A stretch of DNA of 64,000 nt from NCBI GenBank assembly GCA_031555315.1, contig JAVBUO010000011.1, positions 1-64,000 on the forward strand, written 5' to 3'. Below are positions 33,395 to 41,680 of this stretch, one piece after another. The translations under genes and the position numbers were made by a program. The notes beneath the pieces were generated by a model, which saw nothing but the letters and a program-made list of their open reading frames with translations, did no database searches and was not told where the DNA came from. How positions within the stretch are numbered: the stretch's first letter is position 1; every line of letters begins with the position of its first letter. This stretch comes from JAVBJV01 sp031555315 (GTDB lineage: Bacteria > Pseudomonadota > Alphaproteobacteria > Acetobacterales > Acetobacteraceae).

Positions 33395-34224
33395 GAAGAG
33401 CGACGGAAGATTCTCCCGCCGTCCGCATCACGCTGATTCTGGCGGCGGTCTGTCTGCTGGCGTTCTTTCTGGTGCTGCCGCTGCTGACCGTTTTCGCAGA
33501 GGCACTGCGTCACGGATTTGCCTTCGCGTGGGAAGCGGTGACCGAGCCCGACGCCCTGTCGGCGATCAGGCTGACGCTGCTGGTCGCCGGCACCAGCGTC
33601 GCCGTCAATCTGACCGGCGGCCTTGCCGCGGCGTGGTGCATCGCCAAGTTCGATTTCCCGGGAAAGACCGCCCTTCTCGCCCTGATCGAACTGCCGCTCT
33701 CCGTCTCGCCGGTGATCGCCGGGCTGGTTCTGGTATTGCTGTTCGGCGAATACGGCTGGCTGGGACCGTGGCTGAATGCGCTCGACATCAAGATCATTTT
33801 CGCCTTTCCGGGCCTCGTCCTGGCGACCCTGTTCGTGACCTTCCCGTTCGTGGCGCGCGAGCTGATTCCGTTGATGCAGGAACAGGGACGCGACGAGGAA
33901 GAAGCCGCCGTTACGCTCGGTGCTTCCGGATGGCAAATCTTTCTGCGCGTCACGCTGCCCAATGTCAGCTGGGCCCTGCTGTCCGGCGTTCTGTTGTGCA
34001 ACGCGCGTGCCATGGGCGAATTCGGCGCAGTGGCGATCGTCTCCAGCAGTGTGCGCGGCCTGACCAGCACCATGCCGCTGCATATCGAAACACTCTACAA
34101 CGGTTTCCAGGCCGCGGCGGCTTTCGCCGTCGCCGCATTGCTGGCATTGCTGGCCATCGTTACACTGGCCGCCAAACTTATCGTTGCGCATAAAATGACC
34201 GGCGACAGCGCGAGACATATGTAA
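33391..34224 (+). CDS. cysW: Sulfate ABC transporter permease CysW
   Basis: 277 residues, six helices. The start ATG 33391 overlaps the cysT stop and is preceded by GGGGGGAAAG. EEEAAVTLGASGWQIFLRVTLPN is the EAA loop. LLCNARAMGEFGAVAIVSSSVRGLTSTMPLHIE is the CysW signature. LSVSPVIAGLVLVLLFGEYGWLG matches the middle of the family. Works as the CysTW heterodimer. Confidence 0.95.
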   Translation: MRRATEDSPAVRITLILAAVCLLAFFLVLPLLTVFAEALRHGFAFAWEAVTEPDALSAIRLTLLVAGTSVAVNLTGGLAAAWCIAKFDFPGKTALLALIELPLSVSPVIAGLVLVLLFGEYGWLGPWLNALDIKIIFAFPGLVLATLFVTFPFVARELIPLMQEQGRDEEEAAVTLGASGWQIFLRVTLPNVSWALLSGVLLCNARAMGEFGAVAIVSSSVRGLTSTMPLHIETLYNGFQAAAAFAVAALLALLAIVTLAAKLIVAHKMTGDSARHM

Positions 34225-34229
34225 AAGTC

Positions 34230-34949
34230 ATGAGTGTAGAAGCACACGGCATCGTCAAACGCTTCGGTCTGATCGACGTTCTCGAAGGGATCGACCTGTC
34301 GGTTTCGGAAGGTGAATTCGTCGCCCTGCTGGGACCGTCCGGCTCCGGCAAGACCACACTGCTGCGCGCCCTGGCGGGGCTCGAGGGGATCGATGCGGGC
34401 AGCATCCGCATCGCGGGACAGAACATGGAAAACGTTCCTGCCCGCCAGCGCCATATCGGCTTCGTGTTTCAGCATTACGCGTTGTTCCGGCACATGACGG
34501 TGTTCGAGAACGTGGCCTTCGGCCTGCGCGTGCGTCCGCGCGCCCAACGCCCGTCGAAAACCGAGATCGCCGCGCGGGTGACCGACCTGCTCAATCTGGT
34601 GCAGATCCCGGAGCTGGCTGCGCGCTATCCCGACAACATCTCGGGCGGGCAGCGTCAGCGCGTGGCGCTGGCGCGCGCGCTTGCCATCCAGCCGCCGGTC
34701 CTGCTGCTGGACGAACCGTTCAGCGCACTCGACGCCCAGGTCCGCGAGGAACTGCGCGACTGGTTGCGCAGCCTGCATGAACAGTTGCGCCTGACCAGCA
34801 TTTTCGTCACCCACGACCAGGCCGAGGCGTTTCATCTCGCCGATCGCATCGCCGTGATGCGCAACGGGCGGATCGAACAGATCGGCACGCCCGACGAGCT
34901 GCGCCTGAACCCCGTCAGCGAATTCGTGGCCAGCTTCATTCGTTCGTGA
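34230..34949 (+). CDS. cysA: Sulfate ABC transporter ATP-binding protein (short form)
   Basis: 239 residues. Walker A is GPSGSGKTT, the signature ISGGQRQRV, and Walker B LLLDEPFSALD with FVTHDQAEAFHLADR. HIGFVFQHYALFRHMTVFENVAFGLRV is typical of CysA. It ends right after the core (NPVSEFVASFIRS) and lacks the C-terminal TOBE-like regulatory part of longer CysA proteins (about 340-360 residues). The stop is clean, so this may be a normal short form or an old truncation. Starts 5 nt after cysW. Confidence 0.93.
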   Translation: MSVEAHGIVKRFGLIDVLEGIDLSVSEGEFVALLGPSGSGKTTLLRALAGLEGIDAGSIRIAGQNMENVPARQRHIGFVFQHYALFRHMTVFENVAFGLRVRPRAQRPSKTEIAARVTDLLNLVQIPELAARYPDNISGGQRQRVALARALAIQPPVLLLDEPFSALDAQVREELRDWLRSLHEQLRLTSIFVTHDQAEAFHLADRIAVMRNGRIEQIGTPDELRLNPVSEFVASFIRS

Positions 34950-34979
34950 AACGGTTATTCCATATTTAATTGCGAATAA

Positions 34980-35106
34980 CTGGCGAGGCTGGCGCTCGTC
35001 ACATCCGCCATCCCCTACTCAGCGCAGGCACAGGCGCCGCAGACGGTGAACGTCGTGACGCACGAGGCGCCGCTGGGCCGATCTGCAATTTTCAGTTTGA
35101 AGAGAG
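34980..35106 (+). pseudogene. Possible remnant of an exported-protein gene
   Basis: A frame opens after a TAA at 34977 and reads LARLALVTSAIPYSAQAQAP followed by QTVNVVTHEAPLG. It looks like the end of a signal peptide with an A-Q-A-type cleavage site and the first residues of a mature periplasmic protein. No proper start precedes it and the frame runs straight into the tRNA-Pro gene. It could be the decayed 5' end of a binding-protein gene, or chance in GC-rich DNA. Confidence 0.35.
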
Positions 35107-35108
35107 AA

Positions 35109-35185
35109 TGGTCGGACCGGCGGGATTCGAACCCACGACCCCTTGTCCCCCAGACAAGTGCGCTACCAGACTGCGCTACGGTCCG
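35109..35185 (-). tRNA. tRNA-Pro (anticodon GGG)
   Basis: 77 nt cloverleaf on the minus strand. Acceptor CGGACCG pairs with CGGTCCG, then discriminator A and encoded CCA. Anticodon stem CTTGT/ACAAG with loop CTGGGGG gives anticodon GGG (reads CCC and CCU). T-loop GGTTCGAATCC is standard. Confidence 0.97.
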
Positions 35186-35289
35186 ACCGAAAACGGCGCC
35201 ATCCTCGCGCCGCCGGGAAGGTGCATCGGATAGCAACCGCGCGCCGCCGGCGCAACCTGCCGGATGCCGGTTTTTGCGTTTCGCCGGGA

Positions 35290-35820
35290 TTAATTCAATT
35301 GCGCGCGCAGCGCTTCCAGTTCGGTCAGGACATCGCCCAGCACATGGCGCAAACGTTCGGTCTCGGGGTCCGTCTTCTGGCGCACGACCACGCGCGCCGG
35401 TGTCTTCGACACATGCACCGGCAATGTGTCCGCATCCGGTAATAACGCAAGTTGCGATGGCGCGTGCTGCATGTTCTCTGCCTCGGCCCGTTCAGATGGC
35501 GGCGCCGGCGGGATGTCGTCGCGCAGGATACCACCCCCCTCGCGCAACAACCGCTGGACGCCTTTGATCGTATAGCCCTGAGTATAGAGAAGGTCAGAGA
35601 TTCGCCGTAACAGAGAAATGTCGTCCGGCCGGTAGTAACGGCGCCCGCCGCCGCGCTTCAGCGGCTTCACCTGCGAAAACTTGGTTTCCCAGAAACGCAG
35701 CACATGTTGGGGAATGTGCAGATCGTCCGCCACTTCGCTGATGGTCCGAAAAGCGTTCGGAGCCTTGCGCGTCCGCGCCCCCTTGCCGTCGTCGGTATCG
35801 TCGCCGCTCGAGTCGCTCAT
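35290..35820 (-). CDS. MerR-family transcriptional regulator
   Basis: 176 residues. A Ser/Asp-rich N-terminus is followed by the MerR winged helix: FRTISEVADDLHIPQHVLRFWETKFSQVKPLKRGGGRRYYRPDDISLL (about 24-72), then YTQGYTIKGVQRLLREGG. The C-terminal part is variable and ends in a short helix (LRHVLGDVLTELEALRAQL). No metal-binding cysteines, so it is not a metal sensor. It overlaps the ihfA stop by 4 bases; this ihfA-merR pairing is common in alphaproteobacteria. Its targets are unknown. Confidence 0.93.
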   Translation of the reverse strand: MSDSSGDDTDDGKGARTRKAPNAFRTISEVADDLHIPQHVLRFWETKFSQVKPLKRGGGRRYYRPDDISLLRRISDLLYTQGYTIKGVQRLLREGGGILRDDIPPAPPSERAEAENMQHAPSQLALLPDADTLPVHVSKTPARVVVRQKTDPETERLRHVLGDVLTELEALRAQLN

Positions 35821-36152
35821 TCGTCATCCCCGCTCGGCAGCGGATCGCCGTTGACCTGCGCCTTTAAGATCTGGCTCGGACGGAAGATCAGCACCTTACG
35901 CGGCAGAATGGGAACCTCGATCCCGGTCTTGGGATTGCGCCCGATGCGTCGCCCTTTCTGCCTTACAGAAAAAGTCCCGAATCCGCTGATTTTGAAAGAT
36001 TCACCGGACTCCAGCACCGAGCAGATCCGCTCAAGGACGGCCTCGAGTAACTGGGCGGATTCGTTCCGGGACAAACCGACTTGTGTATAGATCGCTTCAG
36101 CCAGATGGGCGCGGGTAATGGTCTGCACCGTCACACTCTCCACACTGCTCAT
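35817..36152 (-). CDS. ihfA: Integration host factor subunit alpha
   Basis: 111 residues. DNA-bending HU/IHF fold: ITRAHLAEAIYTQVGLSRNESAQLLEAVLERI, then SGFGTFSVRQKGRRIGRNPKTG with the DNA-intercalating Pro in the arm, and RKVLIFRPSQILKAQVN. Partners with IHF-beta, which is not in this window. It is placed downstream of fabH and upstream of merR, in the conserved plsX-fabH-ihfA-merR order. Confidence 0.97.
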   Translation of the reverse strand: MSSVESVTVQTITRAHLAEAIYTQVGLSRNESAQLLEAVLERICSVLESGESFKISGFGTFSVRQKGRRIGRNPKTGIEVPILPRKVLIFRPSQILKAQVNGDPLPSGDDE

Positions 36153-36286
36153 ATACTGTATCCAGGCATCTGCATGCGCATGCAGATAAGAACTCTATCG
36201 CAATATTAGGCACAGAAAGGCCTAACGTCAATAAAATCCAAAAGGAACAGAGACTTATCGTGTGCGTCGCGACCGGAGCCGTAAGT

Positions 36287-37249
36287 TCACATGCGAACCA
36301 GCGCCGATCCCCAGGTCAAACCGCCGCCCAGCGCCTCGAGAATGACCAGATCGCCGTCCTTGATCCGCCCGTCGCGCCGTGCCTCGTTCAGTGCCAGGGG
36401 GATAGAGGCGGCCGAGGTGTTGGCATGCCGGTCCACGGTGATCACCACCCGGTCCTCCGGCAGACGCAGCTTACGGCCCACGCCTTCGATGATGCGCCGG
36501 TTGGCCTGATGCGGGACCAGCCAGTCGATATCGGCATGCGTCAGGTTGTTGTGCCGCAAGGCCTCGTCGACCGCTTCGGCCAGCTTGGAAACCGCATGGC
36601 GGAATATTTCGCGCCCATTCATGAACAGATGCCCGGACAGTCCAGGCTGCCCCACCGCGCCATTGATATACAGTAAATCGCCGTACTGGCCGTCGGAATG
36701 GATGTGGGTCGAAAGAATACCGCGCGATGCATCTTCTGCTGCGCGGATGAAGGCGGCGCCGGCACCATCGCCGAACAGCACGCAGGTGCCGCGATCGTTC
36801 CAGTCGACGATCCGCGAATACACTTCCGAGCCGATCAGCAGCACGCCGCGCGCCTTGCCCGACTGGATCAGCGCATCAGCGATCGACAGGCCATAGATGA
36901 AACCGCTGCACGCCGCGCTAAGGTCCATGCCGAAGCCGTGCCTGCACCCCAGCGCATGCTGAATGCGCACCGCACAGGCGGGAAACTGCTGGTCCGGCGT
37001 AGCGGTCGCCACCAGGATAACGTCGACGTCATTCACACTGGCGCCCGCATTCTCGAGCGCCGCCCTGGCCGCCATTGTGCCCATCATGACGGCGGTTTCG
37101 TCCTCGCCGGCGATGTGCCGCTGGCGAATCCCCGTGCGCTCCACGATCCAGGCGTCGGATGTGTCCAGACGTTGGGCAAGTTCATCGTTGGTAACGATAC
37201 GACGCGGCAGATAGGCGCCAGTACCGGCAATCATGGAGCAAAGCGACAC
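36287..37249 (-). CDS. fabH: Beta-ketoacyl-ACP synthase III
   Basis: 320 residues from GTG 37249 (AGGA 10 nt upstream); ATG 37234 is an alternative giving 315. The catalytic triad is visible: Cys in MDLSAACSGF, His in LVPHQANRRI, Asn in RHANTSAASIPLAL. It starts fatty-acid synthesis by condensing acetyl-CoA with malonyl-ACP. It lies 17 bases downstream of plsX and is likely co-transcribed with it. Confidence 0.97.
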   Translation of the reverse strand: MSLCSMIAGTGAYLPRRIVTNDELAQRLDTSDAWIVERTGIRQRHIAGEDETAVMMGTMAARAALENAGASVNDVDVILVATATPDQQFPACAVRIQHALGCRHGFGMDLSAACSGFIYGLSIADALIQSGKARGVLLIGSEVYSRIVDWNDRGTCVLFGDGAGAAFIRAAEDASRGILSTHIHSDGQYGDLLYINGAVGQPGLSGHLFMNGREIFRHAVSKLAEAVDEALRHNNLTHADIDWLVPHQANRRIIEGVGRKLRLPEDRVVITVDRHANTSAASIPLALNEARRDGRIKDGDLVILEALGGGLTWGSALVRM

Positions 37250-37266
37250 GTGCGTAGAGTCCTGAA

Positions 37267-38307
37267 TTAAGCAGCCGGCAGCTTGCCCTGATCGTCCGTG
37301 CTTGGCCAGACAATCCGCGAAATACCAGCGCTAATTTTTTCGTTAAATCCGTGCGTGACCATATCCTGCGCGACGTCGACGGCGTGCGCGAAACCCAGCG
37401 CATCCGTTCCACCGTGCGATTTGACGACCACACCGTTCAAGCCCAGGAATACCGCCCCGTTGTAGCGCCGCGGATCGAGCCATTCCCGCAACCGTTCCAT
37501 CGACGGCTTGACCAGCAGATACCCGAGTTTCGATGAAATCGACGACGAGAATACCTGCTTGAGCAGATCCCGCATCAATTTCAGTGCCCCTTCCCCGGTT
37601 TTCAGCGCCACATTGCCGGTAAATCCATCGGTCACAACGACGTCCGTCGTCCCGCTCAGGATGTCGTGGCCTTCGACGAAACCGTGGAACTGCGCGCCCA
37701 GATAACTGCTTTTCAGCATATCCGCCGCCTGGCGAATACGATCGTCGCCCTTGAGCTCCTCAGAACCGACATTCAGCAGCCCGAGCGACGGCGCCGTCAG
37801 TCCCAGAACGGTGTCGGCAAACACGACGCCCATCACGGCGAATTCGATCAGGTTGCGCGCATCGCACTGCACGTTGGCACCGAGGTCGAGCATCACCACA
37901 TCGCCGCGCGCCGACGGCATGATCGCCGCCATAGCCGGCCGGTCGATCCCCGGCAGCGATTTCACGATGATTTTCGAGAGCGCCAGCAGAGCACCGGTAT
38001 TGCCGGCCGAAACCACGCCCGCGACCTGCCTGTTCGCCACGGCGTCGATCGCCATGCGCATGGACGCCTGGCGCATACGCAGCGCGGCGGTGGGCTTCAT
38101 GTCGCCACTGATGGTGTCGGGCGCGTGCACCAACGTGGAAATAGCTGCAGCGCGCGGATACGCCGCCAGCAGCGGCGCCACGCGCGCTTCATCGCCAAAT
38201 ACCAGAAATCTTGCAGCCGGATGCCGTTCGGCGGCGATACTCAGCCCTTCGATGATAACCTCGGGGGCACGGTCGCCACCCATGGCATCAATTGCGAGCG
38301 TAAACAT
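37267..38307 (-). CDS. plsX: Phosphate acyltransferase PlsX
   Basis: 346 residues. Makes acyl-phosphate from acyl-ACP for phospholipid synthesis. Characteristic start TLAIDAMGGDRAPEVIIEGL, then GVVSAGNTGALLALS, MLDLGANVQCDARNLIEFAVMG, LLNVGSEELKGDD, and VTDGFTGNVALKTGEG. It is 43 bases after rpmF on the minus strand, the usual rpmF-plsX-fabH order. Confidence 0.97.
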   Translation of the reverse strand: MFTLAIDAMGGDRAPEVIIEGLSIAAERHPAARFLVFGDEARVAPLLAAYPRAAAISTLVHAPDTISGDMKPTAALRMRQASMRMAIDAVANRQVAGVVSAGNTGALLALSKIIVKSLPGIDRPAMAAIMPSARGDVVMLDLGANVQCDARNLIEFAVMGVVFADTVLGLTAPSLGLLNVGSEELKGDDRIRQAADMLKSSYLGAQFHGFVEGHDILSGTTDVVVTDGFTGNVALKTGEGALKLMRDLLKQVFSSSISSKLGYLLVKPSMERLREWLDPRRYNGAVFLGLNGVVVKSHGGTDALGFAHAVDVAQDMVTHGFNEKISAGISRIVWPSTDDQGKLPAA

Positions 38308-38350
38308 CCCGGCCCCCGCTCACACGACGATATGCGATTGCGTTGACAGA

Positions 38351-38554
38351 TCAGAGGCGGACAGCCGCTTTCTGGCTGCCGGCCGTTGAGACCACTTCAC
38401 GTCCGTCATAATGGCCGCAATGGCTGCACACATGATGCGGGCGCTTCAGTTCGCCGCAGTTCTTGCATTCCGCATTCGCGTTGGCCGTCAGCGCATGATG
38501 GCTGCGACGCATACCCTGGCGAGACGGGGATGTTTTCTTCTTAGGAACGGCCAT
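38351..38554 (-). CDS. rpmF: 50S ribosomal protein L32
   Basis: 67 residues. Begins MAVPKKKTSPSRQGMRRSHH and carries the zinc ribbon CKNC...CSHC, then GHYDGREVV. The four cysteines are intact, so this is the zinc-binding (C+) form. Precedes plsX. Confidence 0.97.
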   Translation of the reverse strand: MAVPKKKTSPSRQGMRRSHHALTANANAECKNCGELKRPHHVCSHCGHYDGREVVSTAGSQKAAVRL

Positions 38555-38679
38555 GGGGGAATCCCCTTCCTCAACAGGTCTGGCCGGACGACATGCGGTC
38601 CGGCAAATGTGAACGAGCGCGGCGGAATAGCAGAGGCACTCCTCTCCCGCAAGCTGCCGCTGTATTTTTTTAAATATTT

Positions 38680-39183
38680 TCAGTCTTTTTCCGGCTTTAA
38701 CGCCTTCAGCGCCGCGAATGGATGCGCGGACGCATCATTCACCTCGGCCGGCAACACCGCGCCCGGCCGCCGCGGATATGGATCGAGCGCCAGCGCCAGG
38801 GCCTGTGCCGCAGCCTCGCCCAGTTCCAGGGTTTCACCTTCAATGGGAATATCATCCGGCTCATCGGGGTCGGCCACGTCCGAGTCGTTCTCTTCCTCCA
38901 CGAAGCGCCAATTCAGCGGTATACGCATACTGACAGGGAAATCGGTCAGAGAAACGACGCAGGTCTGGGTGATCTCGGCCGCCAGGCTGCCGCGCGCCGC
39001 GAACCCACCGCCATGCAGCGGGCGTAGCTCGATGCTGGCCGTCAGACCGGCGATCGCGGGTAACCCGAAACGCCGCGCCAGTTCCGCGCATTCGGCCGGG
39101 GTCGCTTCCAGAGCGACCGTCCGTCCGTCCGGCGGAATCGCGCTGGCGGTCAACGGGCGGGAGAATTCCAGTCTGTCATTCAT
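38680..39183 (-). CDS. DUF177 (YceD-type) protein
   Basis: 167 residues from ATG 39183 (MNDRLEFSRPL); an upstream open frame is not coding. The family pattern GFAARGSLAAEITQTCVVSLTDFP has the conserved T-C, followed by the acidic DSDVADPDEPDD and LGEAAAQALALALDPYPRRPGA. Relatives act in 23S rRNA maturation or precede rpmF in the genome, as here. The start overlaps the end of the upstream chaperone region by one base spacing, so the two are coupled. Confidence 0.9.
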   Translation of the reverse strand: MNDRLEFSRPLTASAIPPDGRTVALEATPAECAELARRFGLPAIAGLTASIELRPLHGGGFAARGSLAAEITQTCVVSLTDFPVSMRIPLNWRFVEEENDSDVADPDEPDDIPIEGETLELGEAAAQALALALDPYPRRPGAVLPAEVNDASAHPFAALKALKPEKD

Positions 39184-39184
39184 C

Positions 39185-39724
39185 TCATACTTCCCTGAAA
39201 TGCACCTGCCCGGCGGACAAGGCCGTGATATCCTGCCCGGACAGATACGCATCCTGAGCCAGAACATGGTCCGCCAACGCCGCAAGGCCCGCCGGCTGGG
39301 GCTTGTCTTCCGTCAGCCGCCAAACATTACGCGCCAGCGCCTTGTGTAGCAGTCCCAGGTCGCCGGCATCCAGCGCCCGGGCGTAAGCGGCCGAGCGGCC
39401 GTTGAAGGCCTCCCACATCGTGCGCACCTTTCTGCCGACCGACATATCCCCCACCCCCATTTCGCGCAGGTTGATGTCCATATCCGCGAACATGGCATCG
39501 AACACCGCCTGGGCGAGCTTTTGGCCCGGAGACGGCTGCCGCAGCAGGCGGCGCACCAGCAGAAACGTATGCAGCCCGACCATGTCGAACCGCCCGTCCA
39601 GCGTGTCCGGAACCCCCAGTTCCTTGTAGAACCGGGGCTGTCTGGCAGCGGCCACGGCGGCTCCGTACAGAACGAAACCGGTTCGTTCCCAGCGCCAGCG
39701 GGTAAAAAATTTGAGCATTGCCAT
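39185..39724 (-). CDS. Ubiquinol-cytochrome c chaperone (CBP3-like)
   Basis: 179 residues, CBP3/UQCC-like family that helps assemble the cytochrome bc1 complex. Recognisable parts: LYGAAVAAARQPRFYKELGVPDTLDGRFDMVGLHTFLLVRRL, then MFADMDINLREMGVGDMSVGRKVR and MWEAFNGRSAAYARAL. Start ATG 39724 or 39718. Divergent from bamE across 100 bases; downstream are the DUF177 gene and rpmF. Confidence 0.92.
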   Translation of the reverse strand: MAMLKFFTRWRWERTGFVLYGAAVAAARQPRFYKELGVPDTLDGRFDMVGLHTFLLVRRLLRQPSPGQKLAQAVFDAMFADMDINLREMGVGDMSVGRKVRTMWEAFNGRSAAYARALDAGDLGLLHKALARNVWRLTEDKPQPAGLAALADHVLAQDAYLSGQDITALSAGQVHFREV

Positions 39725-39824
39725 CCTATTCGGCCATCCGGAGCCGGCTTAATAGTTGACACCGTTCACCGTTGACGGCGACAAGTGCCAACGCTTCGAC
39801 CATTGGTCAACAAGGGTTCTGCAT

Positions 39825-40328
39825 ATGTCTGTTTTAATCCGTCTTTCAGTTCTGTTGCCACTCGCCGGCCTGAGCATGGCCGGTCTCTCCCTGTCGGGGT
39901 GCTCGGTCATCGAACCGCCGGCCCAGGTGCGCGGCAACAAGGTGGATGAGGAGGTATTGCGAGAACTGGTACCCGGCACATCCCGCCGCGCGGACGTGTC
40001 GGCCCTGCTGGGAACCCCTTCGGCCACCAGCACCTTCAGTGACGACCAATGGTATTATATCTCTGAAGTCACCCGCCCGCGCGTTGCGCGCGTCCAGAGA
40101 GTCGAGGAACAGCAGGTGATCGTCCTGACGTTCGACCGCGAAGGCATCCTGCGCGACATCAAGAAACTGACCGAGGAAGACGGCCAGAATGTCGGCGCCG
40201 TCTCGCGCACCACGCCGGTGCCCGGGCACGACCCCACCATCCTGCAGCAGTTGCTGGGCAATGTCGGCCGCTTCACGCCGTCGGCGGGCAGCCCGGGGCG
40301 CAGCGGCACGACGGGCGGCAGGCTCTGA
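39825..40328 (+). CDS. bamE: Outer-membrane assembly lipoprotein BamE/OmlA
   Basis: 167 residues from ATG 39825, with AAGGG 9 nt upstream. Signal peptide with lipobox LSLSGC near residue 25. The SmpA/OmlA domain includes GNKVDEEVLRELVPGTSRRADVSALLGTPSATSTFSDDQWYYISE and VLTFDREGILRDIKKL. The C-terminal Gly/Pro/Ser tail is longer than in E. coli. Part of the BAM complex that inserts beta-barrel proteins, such as the TonB receptor and autotransporter in this window. Confidence 0.94.
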   Translation: MSVLIRLSVLLPLAGLSMAGLSLSGCSVIEPPAQVRGNKVDEEVLRELVPGTSRRADVSALLGTPSATSTFSDDQWYYISEVTRPRVARVQRVEEQQVIVLTFDREGILRDIKKLTEEDGQNVGAVSRTTPVPGHDPTILQQLLGNVGRFTPSAGSPGRSGTTGGRL

Positions 40329-40363
40329 TCCCGACGTCATCAGACCCGGCATCATCAAAGAAA

Positions 40364-40390
40364 GAACCCCGCCATCGCGCGGGGTTTTTT
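40364..40390. terminator. Bidirectional rho-independent terminator
   Basis: Stem AACCCCGC/GCGGGGTT with TTTTTT on the plus side and TTCTTTCTTT on the minus side, between convergent bamE and the MFS gene. Confidence 0.9.
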
Positions 40391-40399
40391 CATGGCCGG

Positions 40400-41593
40400 T
40401 CAGACATCTTGGTTTTTCAGATACCCGAACCGGTGCCAGACGATCAGCGCGGCCGAGATGGCCAGCGCCGGCAGGATGGTCAGATTGATCGCCCCCCAAC
40501 CGGCGACGGCATGCAACGCGCCCGAGCCCAGCGCCGTGCAGGCCACCGTCGCGAACACCAGAAAATCGTTCGCCGCCTGGGCACGCATGCGCTCTTCGGG
40601 TGAATGCGCCGAACCCAGCAGCGTGGTCGCGCCGACGAACAGGAAATTCCAGCCGATCCCCAGCAGCACCAGCGCCACCACGAACGATGCGTACGACGCC
40701 CCCGTCATCGCGAAAGCCGTGCACAGCGCCGACAGCAGCGCCCCGGTCAGCATCACGGCATGAATGCCGAAACGCTGGATCAGGCGCCCGGTAACGAAAC
40801 CCGGCGCGTACATGCCGGCCGCATGCAGGCCGATCACCGTCGTGGAATCGTCGACAGCGAAACCGCACAGCATCATCTCGAGCGGCGTCGCGGCCATCAG
40901 AAGATTCATCGAACCATAGGCGACCAGCGCGGACACTGCCGCAACGATGAAGGTCGGGCGCTTCATGATGGAGCACAGCGGCGTCGCGCTTGTCTGGCGC
41001 GGCGGCGGCGGCGCCAGCGTTGCGAGCTGCAACAGCACCATGCAGACCAGCGGCAGAACCGCCAGCGACAGATAGGTGCCGAGAAACAGCATCGGCGGCA
41101 GAAGTTCCTTGGTGCTGCGCACCAGCAACGGCCCCAGCAGAGCCGCCAGCACGCCGCCCGCCATGACCAGCGCGATGGCGCGCGGCCGCCAGTCCGGCGT
41201 CGCCACCTCGCTGGCGGCAAAGCGATATTGCTGGGCGATACCGAACCCCAGCCCGGCCGGGATCGAGCCGATGCAGTACAGCGTGAAATCCCCCTGCCAG
41301 ATGCCCGCCGCGAACAGCAGACTGCCCAGCAGATTGCCCGCCGCCCCCAGCATGAAGCCGGCCCGCCGCCCGAGCCGCGCGAACACGATGCTGGCGGGGA
41401 TCGACGCCGTCATCGTCGCCGTCATCTGGATCGCCATCGGCAGAGTGGCGAAAAATTTGCTGGAGACGAGCGAATAACCGACCAGCGCGCTCATCGCCGC
41501 CTGCCCGACCACAGCGGCATTCATCAGCGCCTGACAGCAAAACAGCAGCCAGACCGTGCGCTTCATGGCCTGCTGTGAGACCTGTATCATCAA
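40400..41593 (-). CDS. MFS transporter, unknown substrate
   Basis: 397 residues, about 12 membrane helices. Loop ARLGRRAGFMLGAAGNLLGS between helices 2 and 3 matches the MFS motif. LVMAGGVLAALLGPLLV and LLGIGWNFLFVGATTLLGSAHSPEERMRAQA resemble UMF/YfkF-like MFS proteins. A long Pro-rich segment (LAPPPPRQTSA) marks the central loop between the two halves. No neighbours suggest a substrate; it faces bamE and is 87 bases downstream of thiL. Confidence 0.88.
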   Translation of the reverse strand: MMIQVSQQAMKRTVWLLFCCQALMNAAVVGQAAMSALVGYSLVSSKFFATLPMAIQMTATMTASIPASIVFARLGRRAGFMLGAAGNLLGSLLFAAGIWQGDFTLYCIGSIPAGLGFGIAQQYRFAASEVATPDWRPRAIALVMAGGVLAALLGPLLVRSTKELLPPMLFLGTYLSLAVLPLVCMVLLQLATLAPPPPRQTSATPLCSIMKRPTFIVAAVSALVAYGSMNLLMAATPLEMMLCGFAVDDSTTVIGLHAAGMYAPGFVTGRLIQRFGIHAVMLTGALLSALCTAFAMTGASYASFVVALVLLGIGWNFLFVGATTLLGSAHSPEERMRAQAANDFLVFATVACTALGSGALHAVAGWGAINLTILPALAISAALIVWHRFGYLKNQDV

Positions 41594-41680
41594 AACCGGT
41601 TCCCCCCGCGACGAAACACGAAGGGTGTTCCATCCATTTTCCAGATGATGAACATAGCCGCATTCGTTTGGAAAGCGCCG

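Noticed and set aside
35109..35290. tRNA-Pro as an integration site of a genomic island
   Set aside because: There is no integrase, no repeat of the tRNA 3' end in the window, and conserved housekeeping genes follow; only a weak gene remnant lies next to it.
40400..41593. Linking the MFS protein to thiamine transport because thiL is upstream
   Set aside because: There is an 87-base gap and no TPP riboswitch; the family gives no substrate.
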